Below, one piece after another: positions 45,021 to 53,860 of a stretch of DNA of 64,000 nucleotides. Under the pieces are notes generated by a model. The model worked only from the letters and a program-made list of their open reading frames with translations, ran no database searches and had not been told where the DNA came from. Made by a program: the position numbers and the translations under genes. Source of the stretch: an uncultured Sphingomonas sp. (lineage in GTDB: Bacteria; Pseudomonadota; Alphaproteobacteria; Sphingomonadales; Sphingomonadaceae); the NCBI RefSeq assembly GCF_913777625.1, contig NZ_CAJYTI010000006.1, positions 1 to 64,000 on the forward strand, given 5' to 3'. Position 1 is the stretch's first letter. Each line of letters begins with the position of its first letter.

Positions 45021-46517
45021 GTGGCCACTGCCCTGTTCCGCACGCCGCGCGCCCAATCCGAAGGCGCCCGGCCGCGCACGGCGATCATCGATATCGGCTC
45101 CAATTCGATCCGTCTGGTTGTCTATGAAGGCCCGGCACGGCTTCCCGCGATCCTGTTCAACGAGAAGGTGATGGCGGGACTCGGCAAGGGGCTGGCCGAG
45201 ACGGGTGCGATCCACGCGGGTGGCCTTGCCAGCGCCCGGGCGGCGCTCGGCCGCTTCGCGCTGCTCGCCCGCGAAATGCAGGTGAGCGAACTGCGCACCG
45301 TCGCCACCGCTGCCGTGCGCGATGCGAGCAATGGCGGCGAACTGATGGCGATGGCCGAGGGCTTCGGGTTGGAGGTCGAACTCCTCTCCGGGGTGGAGGA
45401 GGCGACCGCTGCTGGCTTCGGCGTGCTCTCCGGCATTCCCGAAGCGGACGGCGTGGTCGGCGATCTCGGCGGCGGCAGCCTGGAGCTGGTCCGTGTCGTC
45501 GCGGGTACCGTGACGGACCGGGTCTCGTTCCCGCTCGGCGTCCTCCGCCTCGGCGCGATCCGAGCGCGCGGCAAGGGCGTGCTGGAGCGCGAGGTCACCC
45601 GCATGATCGAGGCGGCGGGCTGGAAGGGGCGGGGGAAGGGCCTGCCCTTCTACATGGTCGGCGGATCGTGGCGTTCGCTCGCCAAGCTGGACATGCACCT
45701 CAGCAACTATCCGCTACCGATCGTCCATCATTATCCGCTGGCGATCACGCGGGTGGAGGAACTCGGCCGCCGTGTCGAGGGCGCGACCAAGGCCGATCTC
45801 AAGACCGTGCCCGACCTGTCGAGCGCGCGCATCCCCTCGCTGGCGGATGCCGCCGCCCTGCTGGTGGCGGTGACCAAGCAGCTTGGCAGCAGCGGCACGA
45901 TCGTCTCGGCCTATGGCCTGCGCGAGGGGCTGTTGTTCCAGCGGCTGTCCGCGCAGGAGCGTCTGCAGGATCCGCTGATCGTCGCCGCGCGCGAGGAAGG
46001 ACAGCGCTCGGGCCGCTTCCCCGAACATGGCGACCTGCTCGATGCGTGGCTGGCGCCGTTGTTTCGCGACGGTCCGGAATGGGCGCGGCTCCGCCACGCC
46101 GCCTGCCTGCTTGCCGATGTGGGCTGGCGCGCAAATCCCGAGTTCCGCGCCGAGCGCGGCATGGAGATCGGGCTCCACGGCAATTGGGTGGGCATCGACG
46201 CCGCCGGTCGTGCGATCGTGGCGCAGGCGCTCTACACCTCGCTGGGCGGCGCGACCGACAGCCCGGCGCCGCTCGAACGGCTGGCGTCTCCCGAGGCGCT
46301 AGCGGAAGCCAAACGCTGGGGTCTGGCGATGCGGCTCGGCCAGCGGTTGAGCGGCGGGGTTGCGCGCCCGCTGCGGCGCTCGCGGCTGCGGCTCGACGGC
46401 AATGCGCTGGTGCTCAGCCTCGCGGACGGCGACGAGCCGCTCTACGGCGAGGCGGTGGAAAAGCGCCACCGCGCACTGGCGGCGGCGATGGCGAAGGAGC
46501 CGGTGCTGGAGACGTGA
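45021..46517 (+). CDS. ppx: Exopolyphosphatase (Ppx/GppA family)
   Basis: About 498 aa. AIIDIGSNSIRLVVYEG and VGDLGGGSLELV are the two phosphate loops of the actin-like fold. The C-terminal half is the HD-like helical domain of long Ppx enzymes. It removes terminal phosphates from polyphosphate, or the 5' phosphate of pppGpp if GppA-like. GTG at 45021 is 4 bases after ppk; a TTG at 44997 inside ppk is an alternative. The pair ppk-ppx sets polyphosphate level. Confidence 0.93.
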   Translation: MATALFRTPRAQSEGARPRTAIIDIGSNSIRLVVYEGPARLPAILFNEKVMAGLGKGLAETGAIHAGGLASARAALGRFALLAREMQVSELRTVATAAVRDASNGGELMAMAEGFGLEVELLSGVEEATAAGFGVLSGIPEADGVVGDLGGGSLELVRVVAGTVTDRVSFPLGVLRLGAIRARGKGVLEREVTRMIEAAGWKGRGKGLPFYMVGGSWRSLAKLDMHLSNYPLPIVHHYPLAITRVEELGRRVEGATKADLKTVPDLSSARIPSLADAAALLVAVTKQLGSSGTIVSAYGLREGLLFQRLSAQERLQDPLIVAAREEGQRSGRFPEHGDLLDAWLAPLFRDGPEWARLRHAACLLADVGWRANPEFRAERGMEIGLHGNWVGIDAAGRAIVAQALYTSLGGATDSPAPLERLASPEALAEAKRWGLAMRLGQRLSGGVARPLRRSRLRLDGNALVLSLADGDEPLYGEAVEKRHRALAAAMAKEPVLET

Positions 46518-46533
46518 AACCGGCTACGGATAT

Positions 46534-46630
46534 GTCATCCCGGCGAAGGCACGGATCCATTGGCCTGGACGTACCGGTTCCATCTGAAGCGGCGAGGCGT
46601 CTGGATCCCGACGTTCGTCGGGACGACGGT
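46534..46630. repeat. Inverted-duplication repeat, GTCATCCC family, copy 2 (diverged)
   Basis: Left arm GTCATCCCGGCGAAGGCACG, right arm CTGGATCCCGACGTTCGTCG and GACGACGG inverted. The left hairpin is degenerate, the right intact. Lies between the convergent ppx and trmFO genes like copy 1 at 10756. Confidence 0.75.
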
Positions 46631-46646
46631 TGAGGGGAGCGGCGCG

Positions 46647-47963
46647 TTATGCCGCCAGCCACTCCTTCAGCGCCGCCCGGGCGCGATCGGTGTACATGCG
46701 CTTGCGATCGGCCTTCTTGGTCCGGCCCTCGATCGGCGGGAACAGGCCGAAATTGACGTTCATCGGCTGATAGGTCTCGATCTCCGCCTCGCCGGTGATG
46801 TGCGAGAGAAGCGCCCCAAGCGCGGTCTCGCGCGGCGGCGGCGGCAGCTCAGTGCCGGCAATCTCGGCCGCGGCGAAGCGCCCGGCGAGCATCCCGATGG
46901 CGGCGCTCTCCACATAGCCTTCGCAGCCGGTGATCTGGCCGGCGAAGCGGATGTTGGGCGCGCTCTTCAGCCGCAGCGTGCCGTCGAGCAGCTCGGGCGA
47001 GCGTAGGAAGGTGTTGCGGTGGAGCCCGCCCAGCCGGGCGAACTCGGCATTCTCCAGCCCCGGAATGGTGCGGAACAGCCGGACCTGCTCGGCATATTTG
47101 AGCTTGGTCTGGAAGCCGACCATGTTCCACAGCGTGCCGCTGGCATTGTCCTGCCGCAGCTGCACCACCGCATAGGGCCAGCGCCCGGTGCGCGGATCGT
47201 CGAGACCGACGCCCTTCATCGGCCCGTAGCGCAGCGTATCGACGCCGCGCTCCGCCATCACCTCGATCGGCATGCAGCCCTCGAAATAGGGCACGTTCTC
47301 CCACTCGCGGAACTCGGTCTTCTCGCCCGCCATCAGGGCGGCGTGGAAGTCGAGATACTGCTCCTTCGACATCGGGCAGTTGATGTAATCCTTGCCCGAT
47401 CCCTTGTTCCAGCGGCTCTGGAACCAGGCGGTTTCCATGTCGATCGACTCGCGGTGGACGATCGGCGCGATCGCGTCGAAAAAGGCGAGGCTGTCCTTGC
47501 CGGTCGCGCGGCCGATGCTTTCGGCCAGCATCGGTGCGGTGAGCGGGCCGGTGGCGATGATGGTGCGGCCCTCGGCGGGCAGCGTGTCGACGCGCTCGCG
47601 GACGATGGTGATGTTGGGATGCTGTTCCAGCGCGGCGGTGACGCCGTCGGCAAAGCCGTCGCGATCGACCGCCAGCGCCGAGCCGGCGGGCACCTTGTGG
47701 ATGTCGCCCTGGGTCAGGATCAGCGAGCCGAGCGCGCGCATCTCCTGGTGGAGCAGCCCGACCGCGTTGCTGTCGGCATCGTCCGAGCGGAAGCTGTTCG
47801 AGCAGACGAGCTCGGCGAGGCGGTCGCTCTGGTGCGCGGGCGTCATGTCGCCCGACCCGCGCATTTCGGAAAGGCGGACCTTGTACCCGGCCTGGGCGAG
47901 CTGCCACGCCGCTTCCGAACCGGCAAGGCCGCCGCCGATGATATGGATGTCGTAGCCGGGCAT
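46647..47963 (-). CDS. trmFO: FAD/folate-dependent tRNA (uracil-54-C5)-methyltransferase
   Basis: TrmFO (438 aa) makes m5U54 of tRNA from methylene-THF with FAD, instead of the SAM-dependent Trm[21 protein letters not shown] is the FAD loop; [37 protein letters not shown] and [12 protein letters not shown] are family-specific. Full length. The bacterium therefore likely uses the folate route for this modification. Confidence 0.97.
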   Translation of the reverse strand: MPGYDIHIIGGGLAGSEAAWQLAQAGYKVRLSEMRGSGDMTPAHQSDRLAELVCSNSFRSDDADSNAVGLLHQEMRALGSLILTQGDIHKVPAGSALAVDRDGFADGVTAALEQHPNITIVRERVDTLPAEGRTIIATGPLTAPMLAESIGRATGKDSLAFFDAIAPIVHRESIDMETAWFQSRWNKGSGKDYINCPMSKEQYLDFHAALMAGEKTEFREWENVPYFEGCMPIEVMAERGVDTLRYGPMKGVGLDDPRTGRWPYAVVQLRQDNASGTLWNMVGFQTKLKYAEQVRLFRTIPGLENAEFARLGGLHRNTFLRSPELLDGTLRLKSAPNIRFAGQITGCEGYVESAAIGMLAGRFAAAEIAGTELPPPPRETALGALLSHITGEAEIETYQPMNVNFGLFPPIEGRTKKADRKRMYTDRARAALKEWLAA

Positions 47964-47972
47964 GGACGCTCT

Positions 47973-49019
47973 TCACTTCAAGGAAACAGGGGGAGGGGAC
48001 ATAGACGCCGCGACGCCCGGTGCAACCCCTTGGGCCTTTTCCGCGCGATCGGCGATCACCGCCAGGACGTTGTTCGACACATCGCCCAGGAACAGCTCGC
48101 CCCAGGCCCGCGCATACCAGTTGACCGGGGTGCGGACCAGATAGCGCGTGGTGAGCGTCAGTCGCGTGCGTCCGTTCCCCAGCGGCTGCAGCGTGTAGCC
48201 GCCCTCGCTGATCCGGTAGGCGGGGCCGTCGGGCAGCAGGTGGCGGTCCTGCAGGCCCCAGCGGGCGAGGTCCTTGCCGGCGAAGCGGAAATGCCACCAG
48301 ATGCGGGTGCCGGGCTGCCAGTCGGTGATCACCTCCTGGAAATTCAGATGTTGTTGCCAGCGGACGTCCCGGATCGCGCCCACGCCCCGGCCGATCAGCC
48401 GGGCGCTCTCCGGCCGCGGCAGGCCGATCAGGCTCTGCGTGATGTTCCACCGGCCCTCGGTCGCGCCGATCCGGCCGACGCCCTGAGCCAGCGGCCAGAT
48501 CGTCGCGGGATCGGCGCGCACGACGATCGAGCGCGTGACCGCGACCTGCGCAACCGGTACCGGCAGCACGGGCTCCAGCTGCATCGCCAGCACCGGCACG
48601 AGCAGCAACGCGCTCGACCGCACCACGCCCGCGCCCTCCTCGGGCGGGGTACCGAAGAACCGATAGGCCAGCGCCCCGCCTGCGGCGCCGGAGAGCAGCC
48701 AGATCGGCGCGAGCATGACGATGCAGATCGTCCCCTCGCGCAGGAAGACGATCGAGGCGACGATCACCGCTCCGAGCAGCCCGGCGGGCACCTGCCAGGT
48801 ATAGAAGCGGCGCGGCCGCTCGCCCATCGGATCGGCGATGGTGGCGATGAACGCCGTCACCATGCCCGGCAGCAGGATGAGGAAGCTGATGCTGATCAGC
48901 GTGTCGGGCCGGGCATAGTCGATCAGCAGATAGGCGCCGAGGCAGAAGGCGAGACCTGCGGCGAATGCCGACGCGATCCGGACGATGGGCCTGGTTCGAG
49001 GCGCGGTGGCACGTCGCAT
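47973..49019 (-). CDS. Membrane protein with C-terminal SRPBCC-like domain
   Basis: A 348-aa protein. Residues 10-150 hold about five hydrophobic segments, with a PGMVTAFIATIADP loop. Residues 155-330 (TRSIVVRADPATIWPLAQGV to the end) have the StART/polyketide-cyclase SRPBCC pattern: strand, helix, and ISEGGYTLQPLGNGRTRLTL, as in lipid- or hydrophobic-binding domains. Strong GAGAGGAG ribosome site. The ligand is unknown. Confidence 0.83.
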   Translation of the reverse strand: MRRATAPRTRPIVRIASAFAAGLAFCLGAYLLIDYARPDTLISISFLILLPGMVTAFIATIADPMGERPRRFYTWQVPAGLLGAVIVASIVFLREGTICIVMLAPIWLLSGAAGGALAYRFFGTPPEEGAGVVRSSALLLVPVLAMQLEPVLPVPVAQVAVTRSIVVRADPATIWPLAQGVGRIGATEGRWNITQSLIGLPRPESARLIGRGVGAIRDVRWQQHLNFQEVITDWQPGTRIWWHFRFAGKDLARWGLQDRHLLPDGPAYRISEGGYTLQPLGNGRTRLTLTTRYLVRTPVNWYARAWGELFLGDVSNNVLAVIADRAEKAQGVAPGVAASMSPPPVSLK

Positions 49020-49162
49020 GCAGAGTCTCCTCTCGTTCGTATATTCGATAAGTTCTGTTGGAACAGAAATAACGATACAATGGGGAGGCGGTCAAGCGGG
49101 GCGCTTTCGCGCCGATCGTTCGCTACGACGGGCGACCGACAAGGGCAGACGGAGGCAAACGG

Positions 49163-49594
49163 ATGCGGATCTTCACCATCGGCTACGAAGCGACGACGAT
49201 GGCCGAATTCCTCGCGGCGCTCACCCAGGCCGGCGTGCAGCGCGTGATCGACGTGCGCGCGCTGCCAAACTCCCGTCGGCCGGGATTCTCGAAGAAAAGC
49301 CTTGCCGCCAGCCTCGCCGAAGCGGGGATCGACTATGTGCATCTGAAGCAGCTGGGCACGCCGAAGCGCGGGCGCGATGCGGCGAAGAAGGGCGATGTCG
49401 CGACGCTGCGCGACGTCTATGACGTGCAGCTCGAACTACCGGAGGCGCAGGCTCAGGCCGCGCAGATGCGAAGCCTCGCCGCTGAAAAGCCGAGTGCGCT
49501 GCTCTGCTATGAGCGCGATCCCTGCCATTGCCATCGAACCTTGTTGCTGGAGGCGGAGGGCGAGGGCGCCGAGGTGGTCGACCTGTTCGCCTGA
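49163..49594 (+). CDS. DUF488 family protein
   Basis: A 143-aa protein: IFTIGYEATTMAEFLAAL, VIDVRALPNSRRPGFSKKSL, YVHLKQLGTPK, and a C-terminal CYERDPCHCHRTLL cysteine/histidine cluster, the DUF488 pattern. The Cys-x-His pattern suggests metal or nucleic-acid binding, but no activity is established. It is flanked by a terminator at 49609. Confidence 0.93.
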   Translation: MRIFTIGYEATTMAEFLAALTQAGVQRVIDVRALPNSRRPGFSKKSLAASLAEAGIDYVHLKQLGTPKRGRDAAKKGDVATLRDVYDVQLELPEAQAQAAQMRSLAAEKPSALLCYERDPCHCHRTLLLEAEGEGAEVVDLFA

Positions 49595-49608
49595 TCCGGA
49601 AAAAGGCC

Positions 49609-49636
49609 GGGGCAGCTCCGTGGAGCTGCCCCGTTT
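49609..49636 (+). terminator. Terminator of the DUF488 gene
   Basis: GGGGCAGCTCC (49609-49619) and GGAGCTGCCCC (49622-49632) form a strong stem with a tight loop, followed by GTTTAG. Position is 15 bases past the stop. The T run is short, so termination strength is uncertain. Confidence 0.75.
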
Positions 49637-49648
49637 AGTTCGGGGAGA

Positions 49649-49679
49649 GTCGACGCGAGGGGGAACGAAACGCGTCGAC
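49649..49679 (+). promoter_or_regulatory. Inverted repeat before the PilZ gene
   Basis: GTCGACGCG (49649-49657) and CGCGTCGAC (49671-49679) are perfect 9-base arms around a 13-base centre. They lie 190 bases before the PilZ gene in an otherwise featureless 230-base stretch. Could be an operator or a hairpin in the leader. Confidence 0.4.
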
Positions 49680-49865
49680 AAGGGGGGATGTGCACGTTCC
49701 GTGTTGCAGTGACATGTCGCTTCGTTGCGTTTGCCCGCGAAATTGTCGCTGCCGGTCTCGGCCTTGCGAACAAAAGTGAAATTCGTACGCGCACGCCCGG
49801 CATTTACCCGGTCGCAACTCCCTTTGGTGCAAGACGGGCTTCAACGCACTTCACTGGAGCGCATC

Positions 49866-50372
49866 ATGGGCATTGCAGCACGGCTGTATCAGGACGCCCG
49901 CTGGGCGGAGCGGCATCCGGTGGAACTGGAAGCGACGCTGCGCGACTCGGCATGGGCGCCCGTCGACGTCACCATCGAGGATCTCTCGCATGGCGGCTTT
50001 CGCGTCGTCGCCGGCGCCAAGCTGGCGGTGGGCGACACGATCGCCCTCGGCATCGCCGGGATCGGCACGCGCGAGGCAAAGGTGGTGTGGGGCGCGGCCG
50101 GCATCTATGGCTGTGAATTCGCCGCGCCGCTGAGCGACACCGATCTCAAGACGGCGGTTTCCGGTCCGGCCGCCACGCCGATCGTCTTTCCCAAGACCCC
50201 GTTGCCGACGCCGCAGCCGCCGGTGGTTGAGGGCTGGGCGGGCGCGCCGGAGGAGAAATTCTCCGTCCGCACGCGCCTCGCGATCATCGTCGGCAGCGCG
50301 GTGATCGCCTGGATGTTGGTGTTCGCGCTCGGCTACGGGTTGTGGGCGCTGGCGGGGGCGCTGCTTCGCTGA
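49866..50372 (+). CDS. PilZ domain protein with C-terminal membrane anchor
   Basis: A 168-aa protein. The c-di-GMP motifs are intact: R12-x3-R16 (RWAER) and D39-x-S41-x2-G44 (DLSHGG), in a PilZ fold to about residue 95. A Pro-rich linker (TPIVFPKTPLPTPQPP) leads to a membrane helix (LAIIVGSAVIAWMLVFALGYGLWALAG) at the C-terminus. GGAG lies 6 bases before the ATG. It should be a membrane-tethered c-di-GMP sensor; the target process is unknown. Confidence 0.9.
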   Translation: MGIAARLYQDARWAERHPVELEATLRDSAWAPVDVTIEDLSHGGFRVVAGAKLAVGDTIALGIAGIGTREAKVVWGAAGIYGCEFAAPLSDTDLKTAVSGPAATPIVFPKTPLPTPQPPVVEGWAGAPEEKFSVRTRLAIIVGSAVIAWMLVFALGYGLWALAGALLR

Positions 50373-50390
50373 GCAGCGCGCCCCGGTGCG

Positions 50391-51980
50391 TCAGGCGGCG
50401 GCCTTGCGGCGCTCCGCCATTTCGTCGTTGAGCATCTCGGCGAGCAGGAACGCCAGTTCGAGGCTCTGGCCCGCGTTGAGGCGCGGGTCGCAATGCGTGT
50501 GGTAGCGATCGGCGAGGCCCTGCTCGGTGATCGCGATCGCGCCGCCGGTGCACTCCGTCACATTCTGCCCGGTCATCTCGGCATGGATGCCGCCGGCGAA
50601 GGTACCCTCGGCACGGTGTACGGCGAAGAAGCCGCGCACCTCGGCGAGGATCCGGTCGAACGGCCGGGTCTTGTAGCCGTTCGCCGCCTTGACGACGTTG
50701 CCGTGCATCGGATCGCAGCTCCACACCACCGGATGGCCCTCGCGCTTCACCGCGCGGACCAGCTTGGGCAGACCCGCCTCGATCCTGTCATGGCCATAGC
50801 GGGTGATCAGCGTCATCCGCCCCGGCACGCGGCCCGGATTGAGCGTGTCGAGCAGCCGCAGCAGCGCGTCGGGCTCGAGGCTCGGCCCGCACTTCATCCC
50901 GATCGGATTGCCGATGCCGCGCAGGAACTCGACATGCGCCGAGCCCTCGAAGCGCGTGCGGTCGCCGATCCACAGGAAATGCGCCGAGGTGTCGTACCAG
51001 TCGCCGGTCAGGCTGTCCTGCCGGGTCAGCGCCTGCTCATAGGGGAGCAGCAGCGCTTCGTGGCTGGTGTAGAAATCGGTGCCCTTCAGCTGCGGCACAG
51101 TATCGGGGTTGATCCCACACGCCTCCATAAAGTCGAGCGCCTCGCCGATCCGGTCCGCGACATCGGCGAACTTGGCCGACCAGGGGCTCTTGCCCATGAA
51201 GTCGAGCGTCCACTTATGGACCTGGTGCAAATTGGCATAGCCGCCATTTGCAAAGGCGCGCAGCAGATTGAGCGTCGCCGCCGACTGGCTGTAGCCCTGC
51301 ACCATCCGCTGCGGATCGGGGATCCGTGCCTCGGGGGTGAAGGCGATGTCGTTGACGTTGTCGCCGCGGTAGCTGGGCAGCTCGACGCCATCGATCACCT
51401 CGGTATCGGCCGAGCGCGGCTTGGCGAACTGACCGGCCATGCGGCCGAGCTTCACCGTCGGCAGCTTGGAGGCGAAGGTGAGGACGACCGCCATCTGCAG
51501 GATCACGCGGAAGGTATCGCGGATGTTGTTGGGGTGGAATTCGGCGAAGCTCTCGGCGCAGTCGCCGCCCTGGAGCAGGAAGGCCTCGCCGCGCGCGACC
51601 TTGCCCAGTTCGGCGGTGAGCCCGCGCGCCTCGCCCGCGAACACCAGCGGGGGATAGCTGCTCAGCTGCCGGGTGGCCGCGTCGAGCGCGCCCTTGTCCG
51701 GATATTGCGGCATCTGGCGCGCTTCGGCGCGCGTCCAGCTATCGGGGGTCCAGCTTGCCATTGCACTCTCCACGTCGCGGACGGCGACGTGCCAGTCCGC
51801 ATGATCGGCGATTCCCATCGCCGCAATCTGGTTCATCACCTTGGTATTGGCGCGCTTGCCGTCGGTCTCCCAGCCCTGCACGGTGGAGCCTGGCGTATCG
51901 AACCAGGCGCCGAAGGCAGCGCGGGTGAGGGTGCGTTCCTCGCGATACTGGCGGATTTTGGAACCGGCTAATGTCGTCAT
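50391..51980 (-). CDS. Class II DAHP synthase with N-terminal XRE-type HTH domain
   Basis: A 529-aa protein. From about residue 74 it is a full class II 3-deoxy-7-phosphoheptulonate synthase, the shikimate entry enzyme: [43 protein letters not shown], and [18 protein letters not shown]. Residues 1-70 are a helix-turn-helix of XRE type: [20 protein letters not shown], then [18 protein letters not shown] and NQIAAMGI. The frame is continuous. An internal ATG at 51761 with GGAG 6 bases upstream gives the standard 456-aa enzyme (MASWTPDSW). Two palindromic sites lie upstream. The HTH domain is not part of the normal family. Confidence 0.9.
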   Translation of the reverse strand: MTTLAGSKIRQYREERTLTRAAFGAWFDTPGSTVQGWETDGKRANTKVMNQIAAMGIADHADWHVAVRDVESAMASWTPDSWTRAEARQMPQYPDKGALDAATRQLSSYPPLVFAGEARGLTAELGKVARGEAFLLQGGDCAESFAEFHPNNIRDTFRVILQMAVVLTFASKLPTVKLGRMAGQFAKPRSADTEVIDGVELPSYRGDNVNDIAFTPEARIPDPQRMVQGYSQSAATLNLLRAFANGGYANLHQVHKWTLDFMGKSPWSAKFADVADRIGEALDFMEACGINPDTVPQLKGTDFYTSHEALLLPYEQALTRQDSLTGDWYDTSAHFLWIGDRTRFEGSAHVEFLRGIGNPIGMKCGPSLEPDALLRLLDTLNPGRVPGRMTLITRYGHDRIEAGLPKLVRAVKREGHPVVWSCDPMHGNVVKAANGYKTRPFDRILAEVRGFFAVHRAEGTFAGGIHAEMTGQNVTECTGGAIAITEQGLADRYHTHCDPRLNAGQSLELAFLLAEMLNDEMAERRKAAA

Positions 51981-51990
51981 GCATGGTGCC

Positions 51991-52007
51991 TTACCCGGAC
52001 GGGGTAA
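51991..52007 (-). promoter_or_regulatory. Palindromic operator 1 of the HTH-DAHP synthase gene
   Basis: TTACCC-GGACG-GGGTAA, a perfect 6-base inverted repeat with 5-base spacer. It lies 11 bases before the ATG at 51980, between promoter and start, where a bound protein would block elongation or initiation. Likely target of the HTH domain encoded by this gene. Confidence 0.7.
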
Positions 52008-52025
52008 TGGCATGCAAGTGTAATT

Positions 52026-52042
52026 TTACCCGATCAGGGTAA
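52026..52042 (-). promoter_or_regulatory. Palindromic operator 2 with predicted -10 of the HTH-DAHP synthase gene
   Basis: TTACCC-GATCA-GGGTAA, same half-sites and spacer as operator 1, centres 35 bases apart. On the minus strand its end forms GGGTAAAATTAC, so a TAAAAT -10 element overlaps the operator. The site is 52 bases before bioF, so it could also affect bioF. Confidence 0.7.
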
Positions 52043-52094
52043 TCGATTCGGTGCAGAATTGCGAAGCGGCGCGTGCGGGTGTAGCCGCCGCGCG

Positions 52095-53237
52095 ATGCAA
52101 GCATTCGAAGCACAGGCCCGCGACCTTGCCGACCTCGCGGCGCGCGGGCGGGGGCGTAGCCTGATTGCGCGCGAGGGCGCCGACTTCGCCTCCAACGATT
52201 ATCTGGGCCTCGCCGCCTCGCCGCAGTTGAGCGAGGCGGTCGCGACGGCGCTGGCACGGGGCGTGCCGATCGGCTCGGGCGGATCGCGGCTGCTGCGCGG
52301 CAATCACCCGGAGCACGAGGCACTGGAAGCCGAGGCGGCGGCCTTTTTCGGACGCGAGTCGGCGCTCTACTTCTCCAGCGGCTATGCGGCGAATGCGGCG
52401 TTGCTCGGTACGCTGCCGCAGCGGGGCGATCTCGTCCTGTTCGACGAACTCGTTCATGCCAGCGCGCATGAGGGTATGCGGCTAGGGCGCGCCGAGGCGC
52501 AGCCGGTGGCCCATAACGACGTCGCCGCTTTTGCCGAAGCGATCGCCGCTTGGCGGCGCGGGGGCGGAGCCGGGCGCGTCTGGATCGCGGTCGAGAGCCT
52601 GTACAGCATGGACGGCGACGTCGCCCCGCTCGCCGCGCTTTCGGCGCTGGCTGAGGCGGATGGCGCCATCCTGCTCGTCGACGAGGCGCATGCGACCGGC
52701 GTCTGCGGCCCGCAGGGGCAGGGGCTGGCCTATGGCCTGCCGCCCGCCAACCTGATCACGCTCCACACCTGCGGCAAGGCACTCGGCTGCGAAGGGGCAT
52801 TGGTTACCGGACCGGCGATCGTGCGGGATTTCCTCGTCAATCGCGGGCGTGCCTTCATCTTCTCCACCGCGCCGTCGCCGCTGATGGCCGCCGTGGTGCG
52901 TGCCGCGCTGCGGATCATCGCGGAGGGCAATGCACTGCGGTCGGCGCTAGCCGATCGGGTCGCGGCGGCGCGGATCGCGCTCGCACCGTTGGGCGTGCCC
53001 GCGGGCGAGAGCCAGATCCTGCCGCTGATCCTCGGCGACGACGTTCGCACCATGGCCGTGGCGACCGCGTTGCAGGACAGCGGCTTCGATGTTCGCGGCA
53101 TCCGGCCGCCGACCGTGCCCGCCGGCACCTCGCGCCTGCGCATCTCGATCACCAACAACGTCGCGCTCGCCGAGATCGCCGCCCTGGCGGACCGGCTGGC
53201 TTCCCTTCTTCCCGCAACCGAAACCATCGCAGCATGA
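52095..53237 (+). CDS. bioF: 8-amino-7-oxononanoate synthase
   Basis: BioF (380 aa) joins pimeloyl-ACP/CoA and alanine with PLP, the first ring-forming step of biotin synthesis. [53 protein letters not shown] and [16 protein letters not shown] (PLP lysine) are diagnostic. No ribosome site is visible before the ATG. It diverges from the DAHP synthase gene. bioF, bioD and bioA overlap by 4 and 1 bases; bioB is not in the window. Confidence 0.97.
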   Translation: MQAFEAQARDLADLAARGRGRSLIAREGADFASNDYLGLAASPQLSEAVATALARGVPIGSGGSRLLRGNHPEHEALEAEAAAFFGRESALYFSSGYAANAALLGTLPQRGDLVLFDELVHASAHEGMRLGRAEAQPVAHNDVAAFAEAIAAWRRGGGAGRVWIAVESLYSMDGDVAPLAALSALAEADGAILLVDEAHATGVCGPQGQGLAYGLPPANLITLHTCGKALGCEGALVTGPAIVRDFLVNRGRAFIFSTAPSPLMAAVVRAALRIIAEGNALRSALADRVAAARIALAPLGVPAGESQILPLILGDDVRTMAVATALQDSGFDVRGIRPPTVPAGTSRLRISITNNVALAEIAALADRLASLLPATETIAA

Positions 53238-53860
53238 CCCAGACCTTCATCGTCACCGGTACCGATACCGGCATCGGCAAGACCGTGTTCGCCGCCGCGC
53301 TCGCGGGTGCTTTGGGCGCCCGCTACTGGAAGCCGATCCAGAGCGGGCTCGACGACGGCAGCGACAGCGAGCGCACCGCAGCGTTGTCCGGCCTGCCGGC
53401 CGACCATATCCTCCCCGAGGCCTATCGCCTGGTCACGCCCTGCTCGCCGCACCTGGCGGCCGAGATCGACGGTGTCACCATCGACCCCGATCGGCTCGCC
53501 CTGCCGGCGGTCGACGGCCCGCTCGTCGTCGAAGGCGCGGGCGGCGCGCTGGTGCCGGTGACTCGCGAAATCCTCTATGCCGACATGTTCGCGCGCTGGG
53601 GCAAGCCGGTGGTGCTGGTCGCGCGCACGTCGCTCGGCACGATCAACCACAGCCTGCTCTCGATCGAGGCGCTGCGCTCGCGCGGCGTGCCGATCCGCGG
53701 CATCGCCTTTGTCGGGGACGCGGTCGAGGACAGCGAGGCGACCATTGCCGCGATCGGGAAGGTCAAGCGGCTCGGGCGTCTGCCGCTGCTGCCCGAGTTG
53801 ACGCCGGACGCGCTGGCCCAGGCATTCGCCCAAGCGTTCGATCTCTCGGACTTCGCCTGA
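53234..53860 (+). CDS. bioD: Dethiobiotin synthase
   Basis: BioD (208 aa) closes the ureido ring of dethiobiotin from DAPA, CO2 and [16 protein letters not shown] is the P-loop at residues 6-17, YWKPIQSGL the conserved lysine segment, and [12 protein letters not shown] the substrate loop. It starts inside bioF (ATGA) and ends inside the bioA start (TGATG). Confidence 0.97.
   Translation: MTQTFIVTGTDTGIGKTVFAAALAGALGARYWKPIQSGLDDGSDSERTAALSGLPADHILPEAYRLVTPCSPHLAAEIDGVTIDPDRLALPAVDGPLVVEGAGGALVPVTREILYADMFARWGKPVVLVARTSLGTINHSLLSIEALRSRGVPIRGIAFVGDAVEDSEATIAAIGKVKRLGRLPLLPELTPDALAQAFAQAFDLSDFA

Noticed and set aside
51985..52095. BirA or BioR operator before bioF
   Set aside because: The palindromes are TTACCC-N5-GGGTAA, not the TTGTAAACC or TTATCTATAA type known for BirA and BioR.
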